Shown here piece by piece: positions 46,368 through 54,190 of a DNA stretch of 62,944 nt. Every line of letters starts with the position of its first letter. Position 1 is the first letter of the stretch. The position numbers and the translations under genes are program-made. Under the pieces are notes generated by a model. It saw nothing but the letters and a program-made list of their open reading frames with translations, did no database searches and was not told the origin of the DNA. Origin of the DNA: an uncultured Ruminiclostridium sp. (GTDB taxonomy: Bacteria; Bacillota; Clostridia; Oscillospirales; Ruminococcaceae); NCBI GenBank assembly GCA_944388385.1, contig CALXIO010000015.1, positions 1-62,944 of the forward strand. Direction: 5' to 3'.

Positions 46368-49109
46368 TCAGTTCTGAATATAACTTTCTTCCGTTATATG
46401 TTCCCCATCTAAAATGCAGTTGTGAAGCTTTACACCTGTTTCGCCTGCGGCTAGTCTTCTTGACTCCGGACCGCATCTGTCAGAAAAATCAAGGGTGGTC
46501 TTTTCAATCACCACATTACCGTCAGCCTCAACGCTGCCTATGCCTGCAAGACAATTTCCCTCCATATTTACGCTGAAGCGACAGCCGAAGGTGTTTATCT
46601 CACATTCGCTGGTGCGATAACCAATACCTGCGCCGTACTGGGCTTTTATGCTTATGTCCGCATTTACGTCGTTGAAGTTTAAGGTGGTTATCTTTCCTGT
46701 TTTAAGTGCCGCCAATGTACCCACACCGCAGGCTCTGACACCGTATGCCTGGGTCTTTATATTACATCTGCTGGCGGTTATATCCACAGAGCCGTATATT
46801 GAGCCTATGCAAACAGAATTTTCTCCTGAGGAGGATACATTTACAACGCAGGAATTACCTAAGAACATCTGAGCAGAGCCGTTGTAACAGCCTATGCCAA
46901 GGCAATCCACACCGGTGGAGGACAACTTTACATTTCCGTTTGTGATGCTTATAGCGGATTTTCTTGAGGTCATGCCGCCGCCGATACATACAGCATGATC
47001 GCCGTTTGCATGAAGCACAAGATTACCTGTTGTATCTATAACAATTCTGCCGAAGGGATCATTATATGAAGCACCTATGCAACAGCCGTTATTCTTGGAG
47101 GAATTTATTACAAGATTTCCGTCGCCCACAATGGTAAGGTCAGCAGAATCGGGAATGGAAATACCGTCATACAGGAAGGTATTATTGCCCTTTAATTCAA
47201 GTCTTACCCTGGCGCCGTCATTTATTGATATAACTGATTTTGTAACACCGTTCAGCATTACATTTTCAATCACCATAAATACGCTGGCATTTTCCTCTAT
47301 TTCGATTATCATATTAACCGCCTGGACGGGATTTCCCTTAAAGTGAACATAGTCACAGCTTATGGATATGCGGTTATATCCCTTTTCACTAATGGCACAT
47401 ATATCCACAGGCTCGTATATGCTTTCCTTTAATTCATAGCGGTTTATTACCTGAAGCTCAGGCTTGTTTATATTGATAGCACGAATTCCGTTTATAATAT
47501 CCTCGGAAATATGGTCGGTAACTGTAAAGGCAGGCTTTGCGGTATAATACCCCTGGACATAATCCACTCCCCTTCTTATGGCAACGGATAATTCCTCATA
47601 GGTTTCAACACCCTCAGCCAGAACCTTTATATTATTCAGCTTTGCAAAGTCTATAATACCTGTAAGGAAATGCTGTTTTCTGGTGTTCTTGTTTATTTCC
47701 ATTACAAGGGTACGGTCTATCTTTATAATATCCGGGGCTAAGTTAAGTACCGCCGCACTGTTTGAATATCCGCTTCCGTAGTCGTCTATTGCTATCATAC
47801 AGCCGTACTGACAGTATAATTCCCTCAGCTTTCCTATATGCTCATCTGAAAGGTCTGCCTGCTCGGTAAGCTCAATTACCACCTGTTTCATTATGTCATC
47901 GCCGTACTTTTCGCAAAGGCGGTAAAAATCACGCTCCTTTAACATAAAGTCCGGTATGGAATTTATAAATACCTTTCTGCCCTTGAATTCATCCTTGTGC
48001 TTTGCTACCTGGCCTAAGATATTATCAAAGGTAAGAAATTCTATCTCATACAGCTTGCCGTGTTCCCTTGCCATTCGCAAAAGCTCCAAGGGGGTGAGAT
48101 TTTTAGGCCTCATAAGAGCCTCATAGGCATAAATTTCGCCGTCGGTGGCATGGACTATTGGCTGGAAGAAATATTCAAAGTCATTCTCCTCTATTATCTC
48201 AGCTATAAGCCTTGAATCCGCATAGCTGTTTTGCTCGTTTACAAACTTTTCGGGAGAAAACTCCACATCCACAGAGCCGGTGGAAATTGCGCTGAACACG
48301 GCAAAGTCAGCGTAGTTTATCATCATATCAAGGGTAGCCGCCTGGGTGGGATACCAGCAGTAGCCGGAGGTGATTGTAAATGAACCGCTTCTTGTCTGTA
48401 TTTCGTTTCCGAATTCGTCAATAATGCGACAGCTTCTTACCGCCTCGGACATTTTATGAAGAATGTCGGTGACCTCCTTCTTGGTACGCTGACGGAAGAA
48501 TATAAAGAAGTCCTTATAGCTCTTTACACCGATAAGTATATCCTCAGATTCAAATCTCTTTATTGCGTCTGCCGCCGCCTTTATACATAATGCGGTCTTA
48601 TCGTAGTTAAGCTCATTGTCCACCCTTTCAATGCCGTTTATGTGAACAACAGCCATACAGCACTTAGCCATACCTGAAATTTCGGTAAGGGCTGTTCTTA
48701 CCTTACGGATAAAGTAATCCCTTGTGAATATGCCGGTAAGCTCATCGTACCGGTTTACCTCCTCCTTTGAATGAAGGTGCATAGTGCCGGTAACATCCTG
48801 AATAAAGCCTATTACACAGTCATCCTCATAGGAAATACGGAGATTTATGTATATGGTTTCATCGTTACATTTATAGCTGTATATATTCTTAAATTCGTCT
48901 ATTCTGTTTTCGGTGAGCTTATCTATAAGGGCAAACATTTCATCCCTTGGAAGAAGGGTTTTGCCCAGCTTTAATATGGATGATACATTCTTATCAACAA
49001 ATGCCACATTACTGTCATGCATCATCTTGAAAACACCTATGCCGGGGAAATTATCCAGGAATAAATTCCACTCGTAGGTGCATTTTCCTTCATTGTCAAA
49101 AAATCCCAT
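46368..49109 (-). CDS. EAL-domain protein with degenerate GGDEF and C-terminal beta-helix-like repeats
   Basis: 913 residues. Order: PAS-like (about 10-115), degenerate GGDEF (about 120-285, no GGDEF motif), EAL (about 295-545), then a repeat domain (about 590-905). The EAL residues for c-di-GMP hydrolysis are present: YEALMRP near 330, IELTE, IDDYGSGY near 440, KIDR and AEGVE. The C-terminal part has recurrent short beta turns (GNLVINSS, GNLVLHAN, CIGIGC...) as in right-handed beta-helix, carbohydrate-binding-like domains of Ruminococcus. GGAGG precedes the ATG. It is first in the lipid operon and could tie it to c-di-GMP. Confidence 0.85.
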   Translation of the reverse strand: MGFFDNEGKCTYEWNLFLDNFPGIGVFKMMHDSNVAFVDKNVSSILKLGKTLLPRDEMFALIDKLTENRIDEFKNIYSYKCNDETIYINLRISYEDDCVIGFIQDVTGTMHLHSKEEVNRYDELTGIFTRDYFIRKVRTALTEISGMAKCCMAVVHINGIERVDNELNYDKTALCIKAAADAIKRFESEDILIGVKSYKDFFIFFRQRTKKEVTDILHKMSEAVRSCRIIDEFGNEIQTRSGSFTITSGYCWYPTQAATLDMMINYADFAVFSAISTGSVDVEFSPEKFVNEQNSYADSRLIAEIIEENDFEYFFQPIVHATDGEIYAYEALMRPKNLTPLELLRMAREHGKLYEIEFLTFDNILGQVAKHKDEFKGRKVFINSIPDFMLKERDFYRLCEKYGDDIMKQVVIELTEQADLSDEHIGKLRELYCQYGCMIAIDDYGSGYSNSAAVLNLAPDIIKIDRTLVMEINKNTRKQHFLTGIIDFAKLNNIKVLAEGVETYEELSVAIRRGVDYVQGYYTAKPAFTVTDHISEDIINGIRAININKPELQVINRYELKESIYEPVDICAISEKGYNRISISCDYVHFKGNPVQAVNMIIEIEENASVFMVIENVMLNGVTKSVISINDGARVRLELKGNNTFLYDGISIPDSADLTIVGDGNLVINSSKNNGCCIGASYNDPFGRIVIDTTGNLVLHANGDHAVCIGGGMTSRKSAISITNGNVKLSSTGVDCLGIGCYNGSAQMFLGNSCVVNVSSSGENSVCIGSIYGSVDITASRCNIKTQAYGVRACGVGTLAALKTGKITTLNFNDVNADISIKAQYGAGIGYRTSECEINTFGCRFSVNMEGNCLAGIGSVEADGNVVIEKTTLDFSDRCGPESRRLAAGETGVKLHNCILDGEHITEESYIQN

Positions 49110-49145
49110 AATGGCCTCCGGAATTGTTTACTGTCTATAACCTTT

Positions 49146-49174
49146 ATTATATACCAAATAAATTGATTAGTCAA
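49146..49174 (-). promoter_or_regulatory. Promoter of the EAL-lipid operon
   Basis: TTGACT (49169-49174) and TATAAT (49146-49151) are exactly 17 bases apart on the minus strand, between the BTAD terminator and the EAL ATG. No other consensus promoter or terminator is visible before 39673. Confidence 0.8.
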
Positions 49175-49199
49175 TAAAAAACCCCCTTTTTAAAGGAGG
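49175..49199 (-). terminator. Terminator of the BTAD regulator gene
   Basis: CCTCCTTT/AAAGGGGG stem followed by a T run (minus strand), just after the BTAD stop and touching the -35 of the next promoter. Confidence 0.65.
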
Positions 49200-49209
49200 A
49201 AATTAATAT

Positions 49210-50400
49210 TCAGTCGCTATTTACCGGAAGTTCTCTGAAATCAAACTGTAAAGCCACATTCATGCGGTTGCCGTAGCGGTTAAATTTAGAGGAAATACGG
49301 GACTTTACCCCATGCTCCACCGCACTTTTTGCATCCGGCAATAATAATATATACTGACATCTTGAATATCTTGTATATATATCGCAGGAACGAAGGGACA
49401 CCACTATACATTCAGACAGCTTGTCCATGGCCTTTTTAAGCAGCTTTTTATCCTCCAGCTCCTTGCCCTCCTTTTCTGTAAGGGTCACAAGAAACATACA
49501 CATATCGCTTTTAAGTCGCTTTTGCTCACGGCTGTATAATCTGAATATATACTTAAATACCTCATATTCGCAGAAATAACAGCCTGCCTTTTTTCCGCTT
49601 TCGGTAAGCTCACCTATTATGGCGGAAATGTTTCTCTGAGCATCATTTCTGGGCTTTACCGTAAGCTCATATAATTCAGTAAGCCTGCTGGAGGGAGCTG
49701 AGGAATACTGCTCCATAAGAAGGTTTTTAAGATACTCATACTGCTTTGCGGCAAGCTCATATTCCCCTATTGCAACAAGGGCTCTTATAAGGCTTTCGTG
49801 AACGTTTTCATCCGCCGGATTTAATATCATAGCCTTTTCGCATATCTGGATTATCTTGTCAAACTTGCCCATGGGGTATAAAAGATCCACGCATTTTTGA
49901 AGGGCGGAAATGTATATTGAATGAAAATATACACTTATAGGCATAACCCATGACTCTGTGGCAGAATTCATAAGGTATTCACCCTTATACAGCTCAAGGG
50001 CGGAAATATACAGGTGTACCCTTTTTGTACGGGATAGGTTTTCGTCATTTGCCATATCCATAAGATGAAGAAATTCCCCGGAGTCTATCTCTATATCCAG
50101 ATCCGGATTTATACCGTAGGAATTGTTTCGGCTTATTATAAAGTCCTTGCCCTCAGGGCATATATCGGTAAGCATTTCCCTTGTGCGGTGTACAAGTGTC
50201 TTTAATGCCCCGGCAGGATTGTCGCTGTCCTGCCACAAAAGATCAATAAGCACACTTTGTGATACACCACGCTCCCTGTGGGCAATAAGATACTGAAGTA
50301 ACAGCCTCATCTTATAACCCCTGCTGTCATATTCGGTGATGGATTTATCCTTATAGCTTATGCTGAATTGCCCAAGCATGGTGACCTTGATTCTTGCCAT
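49210..50400 (-). CDS. BTAD/SARP-like transcription regulator with degenerate GGDEF-like C-terminus
   Basis: 396 residues. N-terminal winged helix of the OmpR/SARP type (residues 1-95, MLGQFSISYKDKSI, LLLQYLIAHRERGVSQ), then a bacterial transcriptional activation (BTAD, TPR-like) domain (about 100-245). The C-terminal 140 residues look like a GGDEF fold without its signature. GGGGG precedes the ATG. Neighbour of the EAL-lipid operon on the same strand; it may regulate it. Confidence 0.78.
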   Translation of the reverse strand: MARIKVTMLGQFSISYKDKSITEYDSRGYKMRLLLQYLIAHRERGVSQSVLIDLLWQDSDNPAGALKTLVHRTREMLTDICPEGKDFIISRNNSYGINPDLDIEIDSGEFLHLMDMANDENLSRTKRVHLYISALELYKGEYLMNSATESWVMPISVYFHSIYISALQKCVDLLYPMGKFDKIIQICEKAMILNPADENVHESLIRALVAIGEYELAAKQYEYLKNLLMEQYSSAPSSRLTELYELTVKPRNDAQRNISAIIGELTESGKKAGCYFCEYEVFKYIFRLYSREQKRLKSDMCMFLVTLTEKEGKELEDKKLLKKAMDKLSECIVVSLRSCDIYTRYSRCQYILLLPDAKSAVEHGVKSRISSKFNRYGNRMNVALQFDFRELPVNSD

Positions 50401-50807
50401 ATTTTTCCCCCTGTGTAATATTTTCTGATTTAAAGGGATGTACTAACAATGCTATTATATCGGTATTACTTTATTTTATGTGATATGATATTATGATAGC
50501 TTAGATATAAAGACTGCTGAGAAAATATAGTTACTTTAAATTAAAGGCTGATGACAGAAAATCCCTTTTATATTACCTACTTTTATGGTAAGTAATAGCT
50601 TGCTTATTTTGATACCCCAAGGATAATTAAAAATCTTACATATCGGTTACATATCGGATTCAGAATTTAAATGAAAAATCGGTAATTTGTCATATTTCTT
50701 CAATAAAAATCCTTTAAAAGGGTGTATTTTATTCAAAAAAGCAAAATAAAATATGAATTTCTGAAGTTAATTATAACATTTGAAAGTGTTTTTTGTCAAT
50801 ATACGAG

Positions 50808-50895
50808 AGCACAAAAAACTATTTTTTCCAAATTTGGATTCATAAAATGGTATTATCACCAAAATAAAGGGTATTTTTAATTAGTTTTTTGTGCT
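50808..50895. repeat. 14-bp inverted repeat with 60-base spacer
   Basis: AGCACAAAAAACTA (50808-50821) and TAGTTTTTTGTGCT (50882-50895) are perfect inverted copies. A third copy of the core (GTGTTTTTTGTC, about 50787) and a CCAAATTTGG palindrome (50829-50838) lie within or beside it. The surrounding 50401-50955 is AT-rich and holds no open frame of note. Confidence 0.6.
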
Positions 50896-50959
50896 TTTTG
50901 TAGAAATGGTTTATTTTTTTCATTTTTTGTTCAAAGGTAACCAATATGTAACCTCTGTA

Positions 50960-51137
50960 TGTCATAATATAGATCGTAGATAAGAGATGATGTCTACCTT
51001 ACGATTTTTTACTTTTCTTTCCGTCACGAAAAGCAGCATTCTTGGGCTTTTGCTTTGGGAAATGCTGTTTTTCTTTTGACAGAGGCTTTTTTGGGGATTA
51101 CATAGTTGCAAGCCCGTTTGGGCTTGCAATTTTTTTG
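50960..51137 (+). ncRNA. Candidate structured small RNA of unknown family
   Basis: Directly after a TGTCATAAT extended -10-like sequence (no clear -35) lies about 175 bases of more GC-rich DNA. It has an ATCGTA/TACGAT hairpin, a 13-bp stem GAAAAGCAGCATT/AATGCTGTTTTTC with one G-T pair (about 51028-51073) extended by GTCA/TGAC, and a perfect 10-bp terminator stem. No reading frame fits. There is no gene downstream on this strand, so it is not a leader. Confidence 0.5.
51106..51137 (+). terminator. Strong terminator of the candidate small RNA
   Basis: TTGCAAGCCC/GGGCTTGCAA, 10 bp perfect, GTTT loop, eight T residues after it. It points away from both neighbouring genes, so it must serve a transcript of this gap. 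Confidence 0.88.
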
Positions 51138-51140
51138 TGC

Positions 51141-51200
51141 AAAAAATAAGCCCGTTTTACAATGGGCTCATAATAAAAGCCCGGCTCACTCCGGGCTTTT
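51141..51200 (-). terminator. Tandem terminators of the Lgt-like gene
   Basis: The first hairpin AGCCCGG/CCGGGCT (51175-51200) contains the lgt stop codon in its loop; the second, AGCCC/GGGCT (51149-51168), is followed on the minus strand by TTATTTTTT. Confidence 0.75.
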
Positions 51201-51980
51201 ATTGTTTTGTTTTTTCAGCCTTGTTACAATAACATAAATAATCAGGAATACCCAGATAAGCATGGAAATTATCTGGGAGGTGGAAAAGCCGAATAAAAAT
51301 CCGCGGTAGGTATCTCCTCTGAAATATTCAAGGATAAATCTTCCCACAGAATATACACCAAGGTATATAAATATCAGCCTGTGCTTCATAATTCCCTTTT
51401 GTAAAAGCAAAATCAGGAATATAAACAGCAACAGATTAAAGCCGGATTCAAAAAGCTGTACCGGAAAGCGTCTTACTCCGTTTGCGGATTGTACAACTGC
51501 ATTGGTAAATACAAAGCCGAAATCACTTTCTATACCGTAACAGCATCCCCCTAAAAAACAGCCTATCCTTCCGAAGAAATGAAACAGGGGTATTGCAGGC
51601 GCTACTGTATCCTCATAGTCGGGAAAGCCTTCCAGCCTTGCACATTTTGCATAAACCACAGCCCCGGCAATTCCTCCCAAAAGTCCGCCGTAGAATACCT
51701 GTCCGCCGAAAATTGTGCCTAAAACATTTATAAATTCCTCAAAGCTTTTAACCTTTATAAGCAATGAGAAATACTGAATATTGGTGATGGCATAGAGAAT
51801 ATGACCTCCCACAAATACTCCTGCCACAGCACTAAGGAGCATAAATATCATATCTATGTCGCTTAGCTTACGCTTTTTGGCCATTATATAGCAGAAAAAA
51901 CCTGCCACAAGTCCACCTATCAATGCGGTAAGAGGATACCAGCCTATTTCTCTGCCCAGTAATGTAAAACTACCTAACAT
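51186..51980 (-). CDS. lgt: Prolipoprotein diacylglyceryl transferase family protein (Lgt)
   Basis: 264 residues, about seven membrane helices. Lgt motifs: FGRIGCFLGGCCYG near 136-149 and YSVGRFILEYFRGD near 209-222. Transfers diacylglyceryl from phosphatidylglycerol to the lipobox Cys. It follows a terminator by a few bases, so expression needs readthrough or a local promoter. Some canonical Lgt residues around HGGL differ (FYGGLLGG), so a specialised paralogue is possible. Confidence 0.85.
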   Translation of the reverse strand: MLGSFTLLGREIGWYPLTALIGGLVAGFFCYIMAKKRKLSDIDMIFMLLSAVAGVFVGGHILYAITNIQYFSLLIKVKSFEEFINVLGTIFGGQVFYGGLLGGIAGAVVYAKCARLEGFPDYEDTVAPAIPLFHFFGRIGCFLGGCCYGIESDFGFVFTNAVVQSANGVRRFPVQLFESGFNLLLFIFLILLLQKGIMKHRLIFIYLGVYSVGRFILEYFRGDTYRGFLFGFSTSQIISMLIWVFLIIYVIVTRLKKQNNKSPE

Positions 51981-51993
51981 AATACTTCTCCAT

Positions 51994-52025
51994 AAAAAAA
52001 TAAACCACCCACTTAAGGGTGGTTT
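51994..52025 (-). terminator. Terminator of the DUF4190 gene, immediately before lgt
   Basis: AAACCACCC/GGGTGGTTT stem with a T run on the minus strand, ending 14 bases before the lgt start codon. Confidence 0.85.
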
Positions 52026-52035
52026 AAGGCTTTAA

Positions 52036-52326
52036 TTAAGCTTCGCCCATAGCCGCAAGGAAAGTGAGACAAGAGCAAGCTGTGCAAGCAAGTCCGAAAA
52101 TACCGAAAACAATACCTACGACAGAGCAGATAAGACCTGCAATAGCAAGACCCTTATAAGATTCGTCGCCTGTGAGCTTTATCATATTAAGTGCCTTGAT
52201 ACCGAAAACAAGACCTATAATAGAAAGGACAAACATTACAACGCCTACATAGGGAATACCGCCAAGCACAATACCTAAAATACCGAATACAAGCGCCATA
52301 GTAGCTAAATTCTTACCGTTTTGCAT
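52036..52326 (-). CDS. DUF4190-like small membrane protein
   Basis: 96 residues with three hydrophobic segments and the repeating FGILGIVLGG, IGLVFGIKAL pattern of DUF4190. Starts at ATG 52326 with GGAGG eight bases upstream; a further ATG at 52341 is not supported. Has its own consensus promoter. Function unknown. Confidence 0.75.
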   Translation of the reverse strand: MQNGKNLATMALVFGILGIVLGGIPYVGVVMFVLSIIGLVFGIKALNMIKLTGDESYKGLAIAGLICSVVGIVFGIFGLACTACSCLTFLAAMGEA

Positions 52327-52370
52327 AACATATACCTCCAATGATAAAATCGCCTAAGCGTTCAAGCAAA

Positions 52371-52399
52371 ATTATACCATTAAAGACTATTTTTGTCAA
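52371..52399 (-). promoter_or_regulatory. Consensus promoter of the DUF4190 gene
   Basis: TTGACA (52394-52399) and TATAAT (52371-52376) are 17 bases apart: fully consensus on the minus strand. Confidence 0.85.
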
Positions 52400-52475
52400 G
52401 GGAAATTTGTTAAGTTTGGCTATTTTAACTAAATGTAAACTTTTTCTTGCTAAATAATTATATATTATATCTTTT

Positions 52476-52895
52476 TCATCTCATGGCGGTGGGGAGCAAA
52501 AGCTCAAAGCCGGGGATATTTCTTACTATACCGAAGATAATAAGAAGTATTATACTGCCCCAGGCTATTATATTAAGTCCCTTACTGTTATTACGCAACA
52601 GCCTCGGATAGCCTGCTGCATATACAATAAAGGATATAAGCCACACCGGTATTAAAAGGGCTATACAGTAGTTTTCGGATATTGCCCCCATGATATCAAG
52701 CCGGGATAATTTTACAAGGAGGGTGGACACTCCGCACCCGGGACAGGCAAGACCTGTAACAAGATGAAATACGCAGGGGATATATAAGGGGGTAAGGGTA
52801 ACCATAAGATAATACAAAAAGCATATAAAAAGGACTATAAGAAATGTAATAAGCATTTTCTTTTTTTCTTTTAAAAACAAGGCTATGCCCTTCAT
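52476..52895 (-). CDS. DUF2752 membrane protein
   Basis: 139 residues, three to four membrane helices and the DUF2752 signature: IPCVFHLVTGLACPGCGVST, here split as PCxFHxxTG and CPGCG, near 39-58. AAAGGAGGG precedes the ATG. It comes after the DUF4234 terminator. Function unknown; the Cys motif might bind metal. Confidence 0.85.
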   Translation of the reverse strand: MKGIALFLKEKKKMLITFLIVLFICFLYYLMVTLTPLYIPCVFHLVTGLACPGCGVSTLLVKLSRLDIMGAISENYCIALLIPVWLISFIVYAAGYPRLLRNNSKGLNIIAWGSIILLIIFGIVRNIPGFELLLPTAMR

Positions 52896-52920
52896 ATTAT
52901 CCCTCCTTTAAATTAAGTAA

Positions 52921-52949
52921 AATAAAAAAGAGTGCGATGCACTCTTTTT
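52921..52949 (-). terminator. Terminator of the DUF4234 gene
   Basis: AAAAAGAGTGC/GCACTCTTTTT hairpin with three-base loop. It also lies upstream of the DUF2752 gene. Confidence 0.85.
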
Positions 52950-52958
52950 ATTGTTTAA

Positions 52959-53501
52959 TTATTGACCTCTTGCGATCTTATTAAGCTCGTTTTGCATAAG
53001 GCAGTAGTTTACGATACCTACACCCAATATTGCAAGAATGAGATATAAAACGCCGGAATTATTTCCGCTTCCCTTACCTCTTGCCTGGTTTATAGCGTCA
53101 ATACTTGTGCCCTGCTTATACATCCAGTAAAGTGTATAAATACCGCAGGTAACAATGCAAAGAAGGATTGTAATACCGCCTGAGGGGGCATTTGTATCTC
53201 CGGAAAGTCTTTTAACATCCTCATGAAGACAATAAAGCCAGTAATAAAAGAAAATGCCGCAGGTAACAAAAGAAAGGATGATATATACAGCAATATTTCT
53301 TTCTGTAACACCGCCCATCATACCCATATTCTGGTTATAATTGTTGTTGTAGTTGTTGTTGTAATTGTAGTCTGTCTGGGGTGCCTGCTGGGGCTGTTGT
53401 GCAAAATCATCAGCCTGCTGAGTCTTAGAAAGATCAGCACCACAGCTGGCGCAGAATTTTACGTCGTCGGGATTCTGAGCACCGCAATTAGGGCAAAACA
53501 T
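52959..53501 (-). CDS. Zinc-ribbon DUF4234 membrane protein
   Basis: 180 residues: an N-terminal zinc ribbon (MFCPNCGAQ, FCASCGADL), a Gln/Asn/Tyr-rich linker (about 30-62, coded by TTG/TAG triplet repeats on the + strand), then three membrane helices with the DUF4234 pattern (VYIILSFVTCGIFFYYWLY). Probably a membrane protein with a metal-bound cytoplasmic head. A perfect consensus promoter lies 39 bases ahead of the gene. Confidence 0.82.
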   Translation of the reverse strand: MFCPNCGAQNPDDVKFCASCGADLSKTQQADDFAQQPQQAPQTDYNYNNNYNNNYNQNMGMMGGVTERNIAVYIILSFVTCGIFFYYWLYCLHEDVKRLSGDTNAPSGGITILLCIVTCGIYTLYWMYKQGTSIDAINQARGKGSGNNSGVLYLILAILGVGIVNYCLMQNELNKIARGQ

Positions 53502-53539
53502 GATATAATATTCCTCCAGTTAAAAAATTTATTACGTTT

Positions 53540-53568
53540 ATTATATCATACTTTCATACACTTGTCAA
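53540..53568 (-). promoter_or_regulatory. Consensus promoter of the DUF4234 gene
   Basis: TTGACA (53563-53568) and TATAAT (53540-53545), spacing 17, on the minus strand. The -35 overlaps the rubrerythrin stop codon. Confidence 0.85.
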
Positions 53569-54107
53569 TCTGTTATGCTGTCTTTTTTTCTCTGGAAATA
53601 GGCTTTTGGCTTTTTACATATGGGACAGATTGCCGGAGGCTGTTTTCCGGTGTGGATATGACCGCAGTTACGACATATCCAGATAGTTTCTCCGCTGTCA
53701 GAAAAGGCCTTATCCTCACTTAGCATTTCAAGGAAGAAATTAAATCTCTCCTCGTGGGTTTTCTCCACCTTTGCAACCAGGTCAAAAAGGGCGGCTATAT
53801 TGTTAAAGCCCTCCTCCCTTGCGGTTTTTGCAAAATCCGCATACATGGTTGTCCACTCGAAATTTTCTCCTCCGGCGGCTATTTTAAGACACTGGGTTGT
53901 GTCGGGAATTTCCCCCGGCATCATGGAAAGCCATAAATGAGCATGGGCTTTTTCATTGTCTGAGGTGGTGTCAAATATGGCCGCCACCTGCTGAAAGCCC
54001 TCCTCCCTTGCTCTGTCGGCATAAGCCTTGTATCTGGTATAGGCCTGGCTTTCACCGATAAATGCCGCCTTCAGGTTTGCTAAGGTCTTTGATTCATTTA
54101 ATTCCAT
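53565..54107 (-). CDS. Rubrerythrin
   Basis: 180 residues. A ferritin-like di-iron domain ([33 protein letters not shown]) is followed by a rubredoxin-like zinc/iron finger, CRNCG and CPICKKPK. Reduces hydrogen peroxide in anaerobes. I chose ATG 54107 with AAGGGAG seven bases upstream; an in-frame ATG at 54131 lies within the inverted repeat region. The ribosome site is the 3' arm of a hairpin shared with degV termination. Confidence 0.93.
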   Translation of the reverse strand: MELNESKTLANLKAAFIGESQAYTRYKAYADRAREEGFQQVAAIFDTTSDNEKAHAHLWLSMMPGEIPDTTQCLKIAAGGENFEWTTMYADFAKTAREEGFNNIAALFDLVAKVEKTHEERFNFFLEMLSEDKAFSDSGETIWICRNCGHIHTGKQPPAICPICKKPKAYFQRKKDSITD

Positions 54108-54113
54108 AAAAAT

Positions 54114-54173
54114 ACTCCCTTCTTTTGGCAATTAAAATTGCCTTATACTGTAATAAGTATTTCCGAAGGGAGT
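54114..54173 (-). terminator. Hairpin joining degV 3' end to the rubrerythrin ribosome site
   Basis: On the minus strand ACTCCCTTC (54173-54165) pairs perfectly with GAAGGGAGT (54122-54114), which includes the rubrerythrin ribosome site, and ATTTTT follows. A second hairpin, GGCAAT/ATTGCC (54142-54127), sits between the arms. It could end degV transcripts, or hide the ribosome site on readthrough mRNA. Confidence 0.5.
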
Positions 54174-54190
54174 GTTATTTATTCATAATT

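Noticed and set aside
47077..47346. Open frame on the + strand within the EAL gene
   Set aside because: Opposite the repeat-coding part of the EAL gene; composition-driven shadow.
50960..51137. 6S RNA or tmRNA
   Set aside because: Size would suit 6S, but I cannot show the closing stem with central bubble, and there is no CCA-type end or tag frame for tmRNA. Left as an unassigned small RNA.
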